DNA of 64,000 nt, from contig NZ_JAGGPQ010000017.1 in NCBI RefSeq assembly GCF_018613675.1, forward strand, positions 1 to 64,000. The letters run 5' to 3'. Positions 8,513 to 16,565 of this stretch are shown here, one piece after another. Below the pieces are notes generated by a model. That model was given only the letters and a program-made list of their open reading frames with translations. It searched no databases and had not been told where the DNA came from. How positions within the stretch are numbered: the first letter of the stretch is position 1; each line of letters opens with the position of its first letter. Source of the stretch: Arthrobacter sp. ISL-85 (lineage in GTDB: Bacteria; Actinomycetota; Actinomycetes; Actinomycetales; Micrococcaceae). The position numbers were made by a program, and so were the translations under genes.

Positions 8513-9490
8513 CTAGTCGCCGCTGAGTTCCTTCCAATCCTGCTCCCAGATGCGCCGCATCTCCTCGTCCTTGCGGATGGGCACGGGCGCCTCGAGTTCG
8601 CGCTGCCGTTCCGCATCCCCGCGCCGGCGTCCCCAGTCGCGCGGGTTGAGGGACCGGCGGCTTGATTCCAGCACCAGCAGCGCCCGGTCCGTCAAAGCAT
8701 CGTTGCGGAGCGCAAGGTGCGTCTTTCGCCGGCGCAGGACTTCGGCGATCGCCTGGTGCGCCGCGTCCAGCCGGCCTTCCCTGCGCAGGGCGCGGGCGCG
8801 GACCAGCAACAGGGCGGCGGAGAGATCGTCCGCGTTCAGCAGACCCTCCGTCCAGTCGATGACGGTGCGGCTTCGGCCAAGGCTGAGGGCCAAGGAGCAC
8901 CGCGCCAGCGCCATGGGGAGCGACGGCGGCAGCCCGGTGAGCGCGTCGAGCGCGGCTTCCGTGCGTCCGGTCTCGCGTAACGAGTGGGCCAGGGCAAGGA
9001 ACACCGATTCCTCGCTGAAGAGCACCGGGACCTCCACCCGCTCGGCAAGCTCGATCCGGGTGACAATCCGGGTGAGGTATGTGGATGAGTACCGATTCGC
9101 TTCGTCATCGTTCCTGGTGGTGAGCCCCCGCTGGAGGAGCTCGGAAGCACGCAGGTAGCCGCCGTGCTTGTACACCAGAAGCCCGGCCATCAGATAGCAA
9201 AGGCCGGCCCAGCCCGGGTAGGCACGGGCCAGGGTGATCAGCCGCTCCGGTTCGCGGCTGGTGAAGACGGCTTCGTGGACCACCTTGGCCGGCTTGGGCA
9301 GCAGCCGCTTGAGCCGCGGCACCTCGCCGTCGATGGACAGCAATGCCGGGTTGCGTCCGCCCAGGACACCTGTCAGCAGGCCGCCCACTCCCCCGGCAAG
9401 ATCGTGGACAGGAGTGCGCAGCTGGGCCTGGCCGAAGGGGGTGAGGTCGCGGCTGTCCCAGTAAATCGGTGCGGTGTCCCCGGCGCTCAT
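8513..9490 (-). CDS. TPR-like hypothetical protein
   Basis: A 325-residue protein of unknown function. Residues from about 90 to 270 are a run of paired amphipathic helices with small residues at TPR positions (for example AYPGWAGLCYLMAGLLVYKHG and ALLLVRARALRREGRLDAAHQAI), so it is probably a tetratricopeptide-type scaffold. No signal peptide or membrane helix is evident; the C-terminus is highly charged. It is monocistronic: LysE ends against it on one side and a small divergent gene starts 140 bases away on the other. Confidence 0.7.
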   Translation of the reverse strand: MSAGDTAPIYWDSRDLTPFGQAQLRTPVHDLAGGVGGLLTGVLGGRNPALLSIDGEVPRLKRLLPKPAKVVHEAVFTSREPERLITLARAYPGWAGLCYLMAGLLVYKHGGYLRASELLQRGLTTRNDDEANRYSSTYLTRIVTRIELAERVEVPVLFSEESVFLALAHSLRETGRTEAALDALTGLPPSLPMALARCSLALSLGRSRTVIDWTEGLLNADDLSAALLLVRARALRREGRLDAAHQAIAEVLRRRKTHLALRNDALTDRALLVLESSRRSLNPRDWGRRRGDAERQRELEAPVPIRKDEEMRRIWEQDWKELSGD

Positions 9491-9630
9491 CCTTCCATGC
9501 TAACCGGCAGGGGTTCACAGCTGGATGCCCCGTGTCCCGGACGCATGAACGCCGAAGGCCTTGTCCCCGGCGTCATTTTCGGGAAGGGTGGCAAGCATCC
9601 TTAGTAATCACTGCGGTGAAGGAGAAACCC

Positions 9631-9861
9631 ATGCAGATCGACAAGAACCAGATCCTCGAACTCCTGCGGTCGCAGGGAGACCAGGAAAAGGCCTCGCAGG
9701 CGGAGTCGGAGCTGCCGGACCAGGTGGACACCGAGCAGCATGCGGGACTGCTGTCCAAACTCGGCATCAATCCGGCCGACTTGCTGTCCAAGCTTCCCGG
9801 CGGGCTGGGGGACAAACTTCCGGGCGGCCTGGGAGACAAGCTCGGCGGGCTGGGCCTCTAA
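9631..9861 (+). CDS. Small Gly/Leu-repeat protein, unknown function
   Basis: A 76-residue acidic protein. The ATG at 9631 has GAAGGAGA directly upstream; the frame is open further left but has no ribosome site there. The N-terminal half (MQIDKNQILELLRSQGD...) looks helical; the C-terminus has two tandem LPGGLGDK units and ends GGLGL. No signal peptide, membrane helix or metal motif. I do not recognise a function. It is followed by the convergent DUF456 gene, 19 bases away. Confidence 0.75.
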   Translation: MQIDKNQILELLRSQGDQEKASQAESELPDQVDTEQHAGLLSKLGINPADLLSKLPGGLGDKLPGGLGDKLGGLGL

Positions 9862-9880
9862 GCTACTGGGGCTCTGAGAG

Positions 9881-10384
9881 TCAGCCGTTGGCGGCGGCTA
9901 TCCAGACCCCGATGACCCAGGTGCTGGCCGCCAGGCAGGCGAGCCCGAATTCGGCGAGCATCCCCAGGCCGGTGGCCTTCAATGCCGCCAAACTGGACCG
10001 CGCCGCCGTCGAGATGTTCCGCGTGCGGAGAAATTCGCTGGCCAGCAGGCCCCCGGCGAAGCCAGCAAAGAGCCCCACCACCGGGATGATGAACATCCCC
10101 ACGACGCCCGCCACCAGGGCCACTGCGATGCTGCGGCCGGGAATGGCGTGCTGCTTCAGCTTCCTCCCCGTGAGGACAGCGCCGGCAGTCATCCCCGCGG
10201 CGACAAAGATCATGGCCACCGCGAAGACCACCCACCCGGCCGTCCCGGCACCGCCCCAGATGGCCCACGCCAGCAGGCTCACGCCGATCAGGACACTTCC
10301 GGGCAGGACGGGGATGATGGTGCCCGCCACCCCCACCAGGATCGCCAGGCCGCACAGGATGGTCACCACGGTCTCGGAGCTCAT
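9881..10384 (-). CDS. DUF456 family membrane protein
   Basis: A 167-residue integral membrane protein with four to five hydrophobic segments, glycine-rich helices and the charged loop GRKLKQHAIPG between the second and third. The pattern (IPVLPGSVLIG near the N-terminus, GMFIIPVVGLFAGFAGG in the middle) is that of DUF456 proteins. The function of the family is unknown. It lies downstream of malic enzyme on the opposite side of a short gap and reads in the same direction. Confidence 0.8.
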   Translation of the reverse strand: MSSETVVTILCGLAILVGVAGTIIPVLPGSVLIGVSLLAWAIWGGAGTAGWVVFAVAMIFVAAGMTAGAVLTGRKLKQHAIPGRSIAVALVAGVVGMFIIPVVGLFAGFAGGLLASEFLRTRNISTAARSSLAALKATGLGMLAEFGLACLAASTWVIGVWIAAANG

Positions 10385-10438
10385 GGTCCCCAGTCTAGGG
10401 TCCGGTTCAGCGCCTTAACGCCCGACGGGAAGGGAGTC

Positions 10439-11638
10439 CTACTCCGCTTCCACCGCCGCGGCGACCGCGGCGGTGACGGCCGGAGCAACGCGCGGGTCCA
10501 GGGGGCTGGGCACGATGTAGTCGGCAGACAGGTCCTCAGCCGCGAGCTCTGCAATGGCGCGCGCCGCTGCAAGCTTCATTGCCGGGGTGATGCGGCGCGC
10601 ACCGGCGTCAAGAGCACCGCGGAAGATGCCCGGGAACGCCAGGACGTTGTTGATCTGGTTGGGGAAGTCGCTGCGGCCGGTGGCAACCACCGCGGCGTAC
10701 TTCACGGCAACCTCGGGCAGGACTTCGGGGTCCGGGTTGGACAGTGCGAACACGATGGCGTCCTGGTTCATGGTGGCCAGGTGTGCCTCGTCCAGCTTTG
10801 AGGAGGAGACGCCGATGAAGACGTCAGCTCCGGCCAGCGCCTCAGCGGGGCCGCCGGTGACGGCGCGGGGGTTGCTGCGGCCGGCGATGTCCGCCTTCTT
10901 GCTGGCCGGATCAGCCGCCAGATCGGGGCGGCTGCTGTTGATGACGCCGCGCGAGTCCAGCAGGACTACGTCGCTGGTGCCGGCTGCGAGCAGGATCTCG
11001 GCGACGGCGATTCCCGCCGCGCCGGCGCCGGACACCACTACCTTCAGCCCTTCCAGGCTGCGGCCGGTCACCTTGGCGGCGTTGGTCAGTGCGGCGAGGG
11101 CAACCACGGCGGTGCCGTGCTGGTCGTCGTGCATGACCGGGCAGTCAAGGGCTTCGATCAGCTTTTCCTCGAGCTCGAAGCAGCGCGGGGCGGAGATGTC
11201 CTCAAGGTTGACCGCGCCGAAGCTGGGGCGAAGGCGGACCAGGGTTTCCACGATCTCGTCCACATCGGTGGTGTTGAGGACCAGCGGGATGGAGTCAAGG
11301 TCGCCGAAGGTCTTGAAAAGCGCGGACTTGCCTTCCATGACGGGCAGCGATGCGCTGGGACCGATGTTGCCCAGGCCCAGGACGGCGGTGCCATCGCTGA
11401 CCACCACCACCAGGCGCTCGGCCCAGGTCAGCGTGCGGGCGAGTTCGGGCCTGGCATGGATGGCGCGGCTGACCTCGGCCACACCAGGGGTGTAGGCGAT
11501 GGACAGGTCCCGCTTGTTGGACAGCGGAACAGTGCTGGTGACGGACAGTTTGCCGCCCTGGTGTGCGCCAAAGATCTCGTCTTCGGTCAGGGCCGTGGCT
11601 GCTGAATTGTCGGTGGCTGTGGATGCGTCAATGGACAC
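10439..11638 (-). CDS. NAD(P)-dependent malic enzyme
   Basis: Oxidative decarboxylation of malate to pyruvate with NAD(P)+. From the chosen GTG at 11638 (AGGAGA seven bases upstream) it has 399 residues, the usual size of the short bacterial form; the frame is open to 11842 but that leader is not protein-like. Motifs: SIAYTPGVAEV near the N-terminus, DLDSIPLVLNT, the metal/substrate region NLEDISAPRCFELE, HDDQHGTAVV, and the NAD-binding loop GAGAAGIA. No PTA-like C-terminal domain is present. Together with ldh it feeds the pyruvate node. Confidence 0.93.
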   Translation of the reverse strand: MSIDASTATDNSAATALTEDEIFGAHQGGKLSVTSTVPLSNKRDLSIAYTPGVAEVSRAIHARPELARTLTWAERLVVVVSDGTAVLGLGNIGPSASLPVMEGKSALFKTFGDLDSIPLVLNTTDVDEIVETLVRLRPSFGAVNLEDISAPRCFELEEKLIEALDCPVMHDDQHGTAVVALAALTNAAKVTGRSLEGLKVVVSGAGAAGIAVAEILLAAGTSDVVLLDSRGVINSSRPDLAADPASKKADIAGRSNPRAVTGGPAEALAGADVFIGVSSSKLDEAHLATMNQDAIVFALSNPDPEVLPEVAVKYAAVVATGRSDFPNQINNVLAFPGIFRGALDAGARRITPAMKLAAARAIAELAAEDLSADYIVPSPLDPRVAPAVTAAVAAAVEAE

Positions 11639-11944
11639 GTCATTGTCTCCTGGTGCTGGCCGTGGGCGCACGGCACATGGGGCTGGAGCCCGGGTGGGCC
11701 CAAGCAGGGAAGTAGTGCGACAGGAAACCCAGGGGTGGCGGGTCCGTAGGAACGCCGGGGATGTTTCCGCCCTGCCGCTCCGGTGCCTCCATGGTAGGCA
11801 GCCCCACATGGGCTTGTGGGCACGTCTTGAAGGGCACGGCACGCGACAAAACGTTTAGGCGGGGGAGATTGTGGCCCGCATCACGTGATTATGGCGGATT
11901 TAATACAGATCCGGTCTAGACCAGTTACGCGGATCGGCCCTCTG
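11639..11944. promoter_or_regulatory. Malic enzyme upstream region with GGTCTAGACC palindrome
   Basis: About 300 bases without a convincing gene separate the malic enzyme start from the end of the TetR gene. A perfect palindrome GGTCTAGACC sits at 11913-11922, resembling GntR/FadR-type operators (TGGTCTAGACCA-like). It is about 275 bases from the malic enzyme start, so the leader may be long or the site may belong to a distal promoter. Confidence 0.4.
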
Positions 11945-12538
11945 TTAACCGGATTCGGCAGCCGGGGAGAGACGGCCGCAGGCCTTTTTGAGGTCTTCCT
12001 CGGCTTCGAAGAGGGAGAGCCGGCGGTTCCGCACGGACTGGACCAGACCAGTGACCGTCAGGAGGAGGACTCTTGCGCCGACTGCGTCACCGCAGGCTCC
12101 GGCCACCAACTTCTCACTGAGCGCATCAATCTCGCGCAGGAGTTCAGTGGTGTCCTTTTCCGGGAGGTACACGCCCCGGCTGAGGCACTGCTCCACCGCG
12201 GGCTGCATGACCCGCATGTGAAAAATCTCCATGAGCAGGCCGGAAAGTGCGCGGCCCCGGAAGCGCTGGGACGAGCCACGGGAACCCGCCTGCAGCTCGT
12301 CAAGCTGCTGCCGGTACAGTGCCAGCATCAGATGGCTGGGGGATGGAAAGTAGCGGTAGAGCGTGCCCAACGGAACGTCTGCCTTTTCTGCGACCTCGGA
12401 GAGTTCCACGGCATCCAGGCCCGTGCGGGCAAACCCTGCAGCGGTGTCCAGGATCCGTGCGTAGCGGAGGCGCTGGCGTGGAGCGGACGGCCTGGCGGCC
12501 ATGGGCGGATGGTCTGAAAAAGTCTCGGGCATCAGCAT
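11945..12538 (-). CDS. TetR/AcrR family transcriptional regulator
   Basis: N-terminal HTH with the family pattern ARILDTAAGFARTGLDAVELSEVAEKADVPLGTLYRYF split over residues 25-65, then a ligand-binding helical domain. The last helix of the HTH is followed by PSPSHLMLALYRQQ as in KstR-like regulators, though the ligand is unknown. I chose the ATG at 12538 (198 residues) because the extra 30 residues to 12628 are basic and tryptophan-rich and unlike the family; 12532 and 12496 are alternatives and none has a clear ribosome site. It reads in the same direction as the MFS gene upstream. Confidence 0.85.
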   Translation of the reverse strand: MLMPETFSDHPPMAARPSAPRQRLRYARILDTAAGFARTGLDAVELSEVAEKADVPLGTLYRYFPSPSHLMLALYRQQLDELQAGSRGSSQRFRGRALSGLLMEIFHMRVMQPAVEQCLSRGVYLPEKDTTELLREIDALSEKLVAGACGDAVGARVLLLTVTGLVQSVRNRRLSLFEAEEDLKKACGRLSPAAESG

Positions 12539-12670
12539 TCCGGGGTTGTGTCTTAGGGACTGCGGCCAGGAGCGCCCCCACTTCCGTACCGCCCTGCAGC
12601 CCGGCTCAACTATACGGCACCGGTCCATGCCCCAATTAGTCAGCGGCCTTATCTTCAGGTACCCAAAGCG

Positions 12671-13957
12671 TCAGTCGACGCCCCTGATCTTCACCACGAA
12701 GACCGCGCCCAGCAGCCCAATGACCGCTGCGGTAAGGAACAGTGTCCGGTACCCTCCCCCGTAGTTCACGGCCAGCAGCGCCAGGGCCGGAGCAACCACC
12801 TGCGGCAGCGAGTTGGCGACGTTGATGACGCCCATGTCCTTGCCCCGGCTGACGGCGAAGGGCAGCACCTGGGTCAGCAGCGCGAAGTCCACGGCCAGGT
12901 AGGCGCCGAACCCGATGCCCAGGACGGCAGCGCCGGCGAGCGCACCGGGCCACACGGGAAAGAACGCCATGATGGCGCCGGCCATGGCAATGGTGGCGGA
13001 CGAGCCAATAACGAAAGGCTTCCGCCTGCCCACCCTGTCGCTCCAGGGTCCGGCAAGGACGGCAGTGATCATCACCATCACCGCGTAGATGCCGGTCAGG
13101 ACCAGCACCCCGGCGGCTGGGTCCTCGTGGTGGATGATGTCCCGCAGGAAGAAGAGCAGGTAGACGATGGTGAGCTGGTTGCCCACGTTGACCAGGAAGC
13201 GGGTGAGCCAGGCCCAGGCGAAGTCGGAGTAGCGCCGGGGGCTGATCCAGAAGCCGCGCAGGAAACTGCCGATCCGGAACCTCGTGGGCGCGTCCTTCGG
13301 CAGCGCGGGGTCGTTCCGGTGCAACAGGTACGGCAGCACGGACAGCAGCAGAGCGCCCGCGCACAGCCAGTAGCCCACCATGAAGTTGCCCGACACCACC
13401 GCGCCGAAGACGGCTCCGGTAAGGATGCCAAGGGTCTGCCCCATGGCAGCGAGCCCGCCCACTCCCCCGCGCTGGGCCACGGGAACCCTGTCCGGGACGG
13501 CCGCCGTGATGGCTGCATAGGCGGCGTTTGCACCAAGCTGCACCAGGCACCAGAAAAGCACCATGAGCGCCACTGCACTTGAGAAGGACATGGCCAGGAG
13601 CGCCGCTGTGGCCAGCACAGCCCCGGCCAGCACCCATGGGGCCCGGCGGCCGAAATGCGAAGTTGTCCGGTCAGAGAGTGCGCCGAACAGGGGATTGGCC
13701 ACCAGTGAAACAGCGGCCCCGCAGGCAGTCACCAGCGAGAGGATGGCCTCCTTGGCGGGAGCATCGATGCTGATGGCCTGCTGGCCGATGAAGACGTTGA
13801 TGGGGCCGAAGAAGGCTGCGTTGATGCCCACGTTCACCAGCACCAGGCCGGTGACCCAGCGCGCGGTGACCTTTTCCCTGGGCTCGGCGAGCGCCGACGT
13901 CGTGCCTTCCCCTGCGGAGGCGCGCTCCAACGGCGCAGGCGTGTCGGACAGACTCAT
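12671..13957 (-). CDS. MFS transporter
   Basis: A 428-residue major facilitator with 12 hydrophobic segments. Motif A-like loops are present in both halves: GALSDRTTSHFGRRAPW (about 90-106) and GPWSDRVGRRKPF (about 290). The D-R-T-x-x-x-G-R-R-x-P-W form is typical of the glycoside-pentoside-hexuronide-like/sugar-type MFS group, so a sugar or glycoside substrate is plausible but not shown. The gene is followed on its strand by the TetR gene 132 bases downstream, and it is divergent from rraA. Confidence 0.88.
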   Translation of the reverse strand: MSLSDTPAPLERASAGEGTTSALAEPREKVTARWVTGLVLVNVGINAAFFGPINVFIGQQAISIDAPAKEAILSLVTACGAAVSLVANPLFGALSDRTTSHFGRRAPWVLAGAVLATAALLAMSFSSAVALMVLFWCLVQLGANAAYAAITAAVPDRVPVAQRGGVGGLAAMGQTLGILTGAVFGAVVSGNFMVGYWLCAGALLLSVLPYLLHRNDPALPKDAPTRFRIGSFLRGFWISPRRYSDFAWAWLTRFLVNVGNQLTIVYLLFFLRDIIHHEDPAAGVLVLTGIYAVMVMITAVLAGPWSDRVGRRKPFVIGSSATIAMAGAIMAFFPVWPGALAGAAVLGIGFGAYLAVDFALLTQVLPFAVSRGKDMGVINVANSLPQVVAPALALLAVNYGGGYRTLFLTAAVIGLLGAVFVVKIRGVD

Positions 13958-14077
13958 GGCGGGCTCCCCCTGGTGCGGCCGGTTTGCGGTGGGATCAGAC
14001 TATCGTGGGCGGTACCTGGCCGCGCCGCGCCAGGTGCCGGATGTGCATAACCCACCACTACTGCGAGGAGAGCCCAA

Positions 14078-14575
14078 GTGAGCACAACAGCAGGAAACGG
14101 ATCCGCTGCAACCGTGAACACCGCGGACCTCTATGATGAGCGCGGCGACGGGCTGGCATCGGTGTCCCTGCAGTTCCAGTCCCTGGGCGGCCGATCCCAC
14201 TTCAGCGGTCCGGTCCGGACCATCCGCTGCTTCCAGGACAACGCCCTGGTGAAGTCCACGCTCAGCTCGCCCGGGAACGGGGCGGTACTGGTGGTGGACG
14301 GCGGCGGCTCGCTGGGCACTGCCCTGATGGGGGACATGATCGCGGAAAGTGCCGTGGCGAATGGCTGGGCCGGAGTGATCATCAATGGCGCCATCCGCGA
14401 CCGGGTGGCCATCGCGGAACTGGACCTCGGCGTCAAAGCCCTGGGGAGCAACCCCAGGAAGAGCCACAAGGCCGGTGCCGGCGAGGTGGACGTGGACGTG
14501 GTGATCGACGGCGTGACCTTCCGTCCCGGAGCCGCCGTCTGGTGCGACCCGGACGGGATCCTCGTGGAACCCTAG
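14078..14575 (+). CDS. rraA: RraA family protein (RNase E inhibitor-like / HMG aldolase)
   Basis: A 165-residue protein of the RraA fold. Start is GTG at 14078 with GAGGAG upstream. Family marks: TADLYDERGD near the N-terminus, VVDGGGSLGTALMGDMIAE, GVIINGAIRDRVAIAELDLGVKALG and the C-terminal RPGAAVWCDPDGILVE. The G-x-[ML]-G-D-x20-R-D active-site pattern of 4-hydroxy-4-methyl-2-oxoglutarate/oxaloacetate aldolases is present (GDM... and IRDR), so the protein may be an aldolase or a regulator of RNase E; sequence alone does not decide. Confidence 0.88.
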   Translation: MSTTAGNGSAATVNTADLYDERGDGLASVSLQFQSLGGRSHFSGPVRTIRCFQDNALVKSTLSSPGNGAVLVVDGGGSLGTALMGDMIAESAVANGWAGVIINGAIRDRVAIAELDLGVKALGSNPRKSHKAGAGEVDVDVVIDGVTFRPGAAVWCDPDGILVEP

Positions 14576-14636
14576 CGAACGGCGGCCAAAGCTTCGCGGC
14601 GAAAAACGCGGAGCGGGGAATGGAAACAGCCGGTAA

Positions 14637-14659
14637 GATAGTTACTGAAAGCAACTATC
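14637..14659. promoter_or_regulatory. Palindromic operator upstream of DHA2 exporter
   Basis: A perfect 7+7 inverted repeat GATAGTT...AACTATC with a 9-base spacer lies 36 bases before the start codon at 14695. Its form and position fit a MarR-type operator over the promoter of a drug exporter. No regulator gene is adjacent. Confidence 0.55.
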
Positions 14660-14694
14660 GCTGCTTATATCCTTTTCTTCCCCTTGGAGCACCC

Positions 14695-16359
14695 ATGTCC
14701 AAAGCCGCTGCCGCGCCACGCACCGGAGAAGTCCTGACACAACGCCAGATCGTCACCGTGATGGTCGGCCTGATGCTGGGCATGTTCCTGGCATCCCTTG
14801 ACCAGACCATCGTCTCCACCTCCATTTACACCATCGCCAACGACCTGGACGGGCTCTCCCTGCAGGCGTGGGCCACCACCGCGTACCTGATCACCTCCAC
14901 GGTCAGCACCCCGTTGTACGGCAAGTTAAGCGACATCTTCGGACGCCGCCCGCTGTACCTGACGGCGATCCTCATCTTCCTGGTGGGCTCGCTGTACGCC
15001 GGGTCCGTGCACTCGATGACCGAACTTGCCGTTGCCCGCGGCATCCAGGGCCTGGGCGCCGGCGGCCTGCTGGCCCTGGCGCTGACCATCATCGGCGACA
15101 TCGTCTCGCTCAAGGACCGCGCCAAGTTCCAGGGCTACTTCATGTCCGTGTTCGGCATTTCCTCCGTCCTGGGCCCCGTGGTGGGTGGTGCGTTCGCCGG
15201 TTCCGCCAACATCCTGGGTTTTGACGGCTGGCGCTGGGTCTTCTTCATCAACATCCCCATTGGCCTCGCCGCGTTGACGGTGGTGTTCCTGTTCCTGCAC
15301 CTGCCCGCCAAGCACCTGAAGCAGAAGATCGACTACTGGGGCGCTGCCGCCATCACCGTGGCCATCGTTCCGCTCCTCCTGGTCGCCGAGCAGGGCCGCA
15401 CCTGGGGCTGGACCTCCCTGAACTCCTTCCTCTGCTACGGCCTGGGCGTGGTGGGCATCGCCTGGTTCCTGCTGGCGGAGAAGCGTGCCGGCGACTACGC
15501 CCTCATCCCGCTCCGGCTCTTCCACAACATCACGTTCGGGCTGTCGTCGCTGCTGAACTTCATCATCGGCATCGGCATGTTCGGCGCCATCGCCATGCTC
15601 CCGATGTACCTCCAGCTGGTGAAGGGCCTCACCCCCACCCAGGCGGGCCTGATGATGATCACCTTCACGGTGGGCATCCTGTTCGGTTCCATCACGGCCG
15701 GCCGAACCATCTCGGCGTCCGGGACGTTCCGCATCTTCCCCATCATGGGCACCGGCATCCTGACCGCGGCCGCCCTGGTCATGGGTTTCTCACTGGGGGT
15801 GGACACCGAACTGTGGGTTCCCGGACTCATCGCCGTCTTCTTCGGCGTCGGCCTGGGCTTCTGCATGCAGCCGCTCACCCTGGCCATGCAGACCTCGGTT
15901 CCGCCGCGGGACATGGGCGTGGGAACCTCCTCCGCTGCGTTCTTCCGCTCGATGGGCGGCGCGGTGGGCACCGCCGTCTTCATCTCGATGCTCTTCAGCC
16001 TGGCCGCCAACCGGATTGCCGACAGCATGAAGGCCGCCGCCACGGATCCGGCGTACCTGGCCGTCCTGAAGGATCCCGCCGTGGCGTCGGACCCCGCCAA
16101 CGCCAAGCTGTACGACTTCTTCAAGAACGGGGCGTCAAACGATTCCCTGAATGACACCAGCTGGCTGCATACCGCCAACAGCACCCTCACCAGGCCCATT
16201 ACGGACGGTTTTGCCACGTCCATCGACACCGTGATGCTGACGGCGGCGGCGCTGACGGGGCTGGCGTTCCTCATCAGTTTCGCCCTTCCCCGGAAGAAGC
16301 TGACCGACCAGAAGGCGTCCCCACAGGACAAGGACAGCGTGGAGATCCCGGCGCACTAG
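14695..16359 (+). CDS. MFS transporter, DHA2 (14-TMS) multidrug type
   Basis: A 554-residue proton-driven exporter with 14 predicted helices. It shows the DHA2 start (LASLDQTIVSTSIYTIANDL), motif A GKLSDIFGRRPLYL, and the antiporter motif C region GISSVLGPVVGGAFAG in helix 5. A long loop near 455-510 precedes the last helix and the C-terminus is charged. The start at ATG 14695 has TTGGAG upstream; the open frame further left overlaps the rraA end. Expected role is efflux of a hydrophobic drug or natural product, probably under the palindrome at 14637-14659. A terminator follows. Confidence 0.92.
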   Translation: MSKAAAAPRTGEVLTQRQIVTVMVGLMLGMFLASLDQTIVSTSIYTIANDLDGLSLQAWATTAYLITSTVSTPLYGKLSDIFGRRPLYLTAILIFLVGSLYAGSVHSMTELAVARGIQGLGAGGLLALALTIIGDIVSLKDRAKFQGYFMSVFGISSVLGPVVGGAFAGSANILGFDGWRWVFFINIPIGLAALTVVFLFLHLPAKHLKQKIDYWGAAAITVAIVPLLLVAEQGRTWGWTSLNSFLCYGLGVVGIAWFLLAEKRAGDYALIPLRLFHNITFGLSSLLNFIIGIGMFGAIAMLPMYLQLVKGLTPTQAGLMMITFTVGILFGSITAGRTISASGTFRIFPIMGTGILTAAALVMGFSLGVDTELWVPGLIAVFFGVGLGFCMQPLTLAMQTSVPPRDMGVGTSSAAFFRSMGGAVGTAVFISMLFSLAANRIADSMKAAATDPAYLAVLKDPAVASDPANAKLYDFFKNGASNDSLNDTSWLHTANSTLTRPITDGFATSIDTVMLTAAALTGLAFLISFALPRKKLTDQKASPQDKDSVEIPAH

Positions 16360-16377
16360 CCCGGGAACGCATGGGTC

Positions 16378-16413
16378 AGACGACGACGGCGGCACGGCCC
16401 GCCGTCGTCGTCT
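16378..16413 (+). terminator. Hairpin terminator after DHA2 exporter
   Basis: A perfect 15-bp stem (16378-16392 with 16399-16413) around a 6-nt loop, followed by TCTTTGC. It begins 19 bases after the exporter stop. Confidence 0.8.
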
Positions 16414-16565
16414 TCTTTGCGCAGGTCAACGGGGCGGCGGCATTCCCCCAGGTGGATCGAGGGGCCGCGGCATGGAACACTTGCGGGAGCACACCGGGCA
16501 GGTACCCGGTTCCGCAGCCGACGACGTCCGCGCAGAATCCACCACACCAAGACCCAGGGAGAACC

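Noticed and set aside
11639-11842. N-terminal extension of malic enzyme to 11842
   Set aside because: The extra residues are Arg/Pro/Trp-rich, unlike the family, and GTG 11638 has a good ribosome site.
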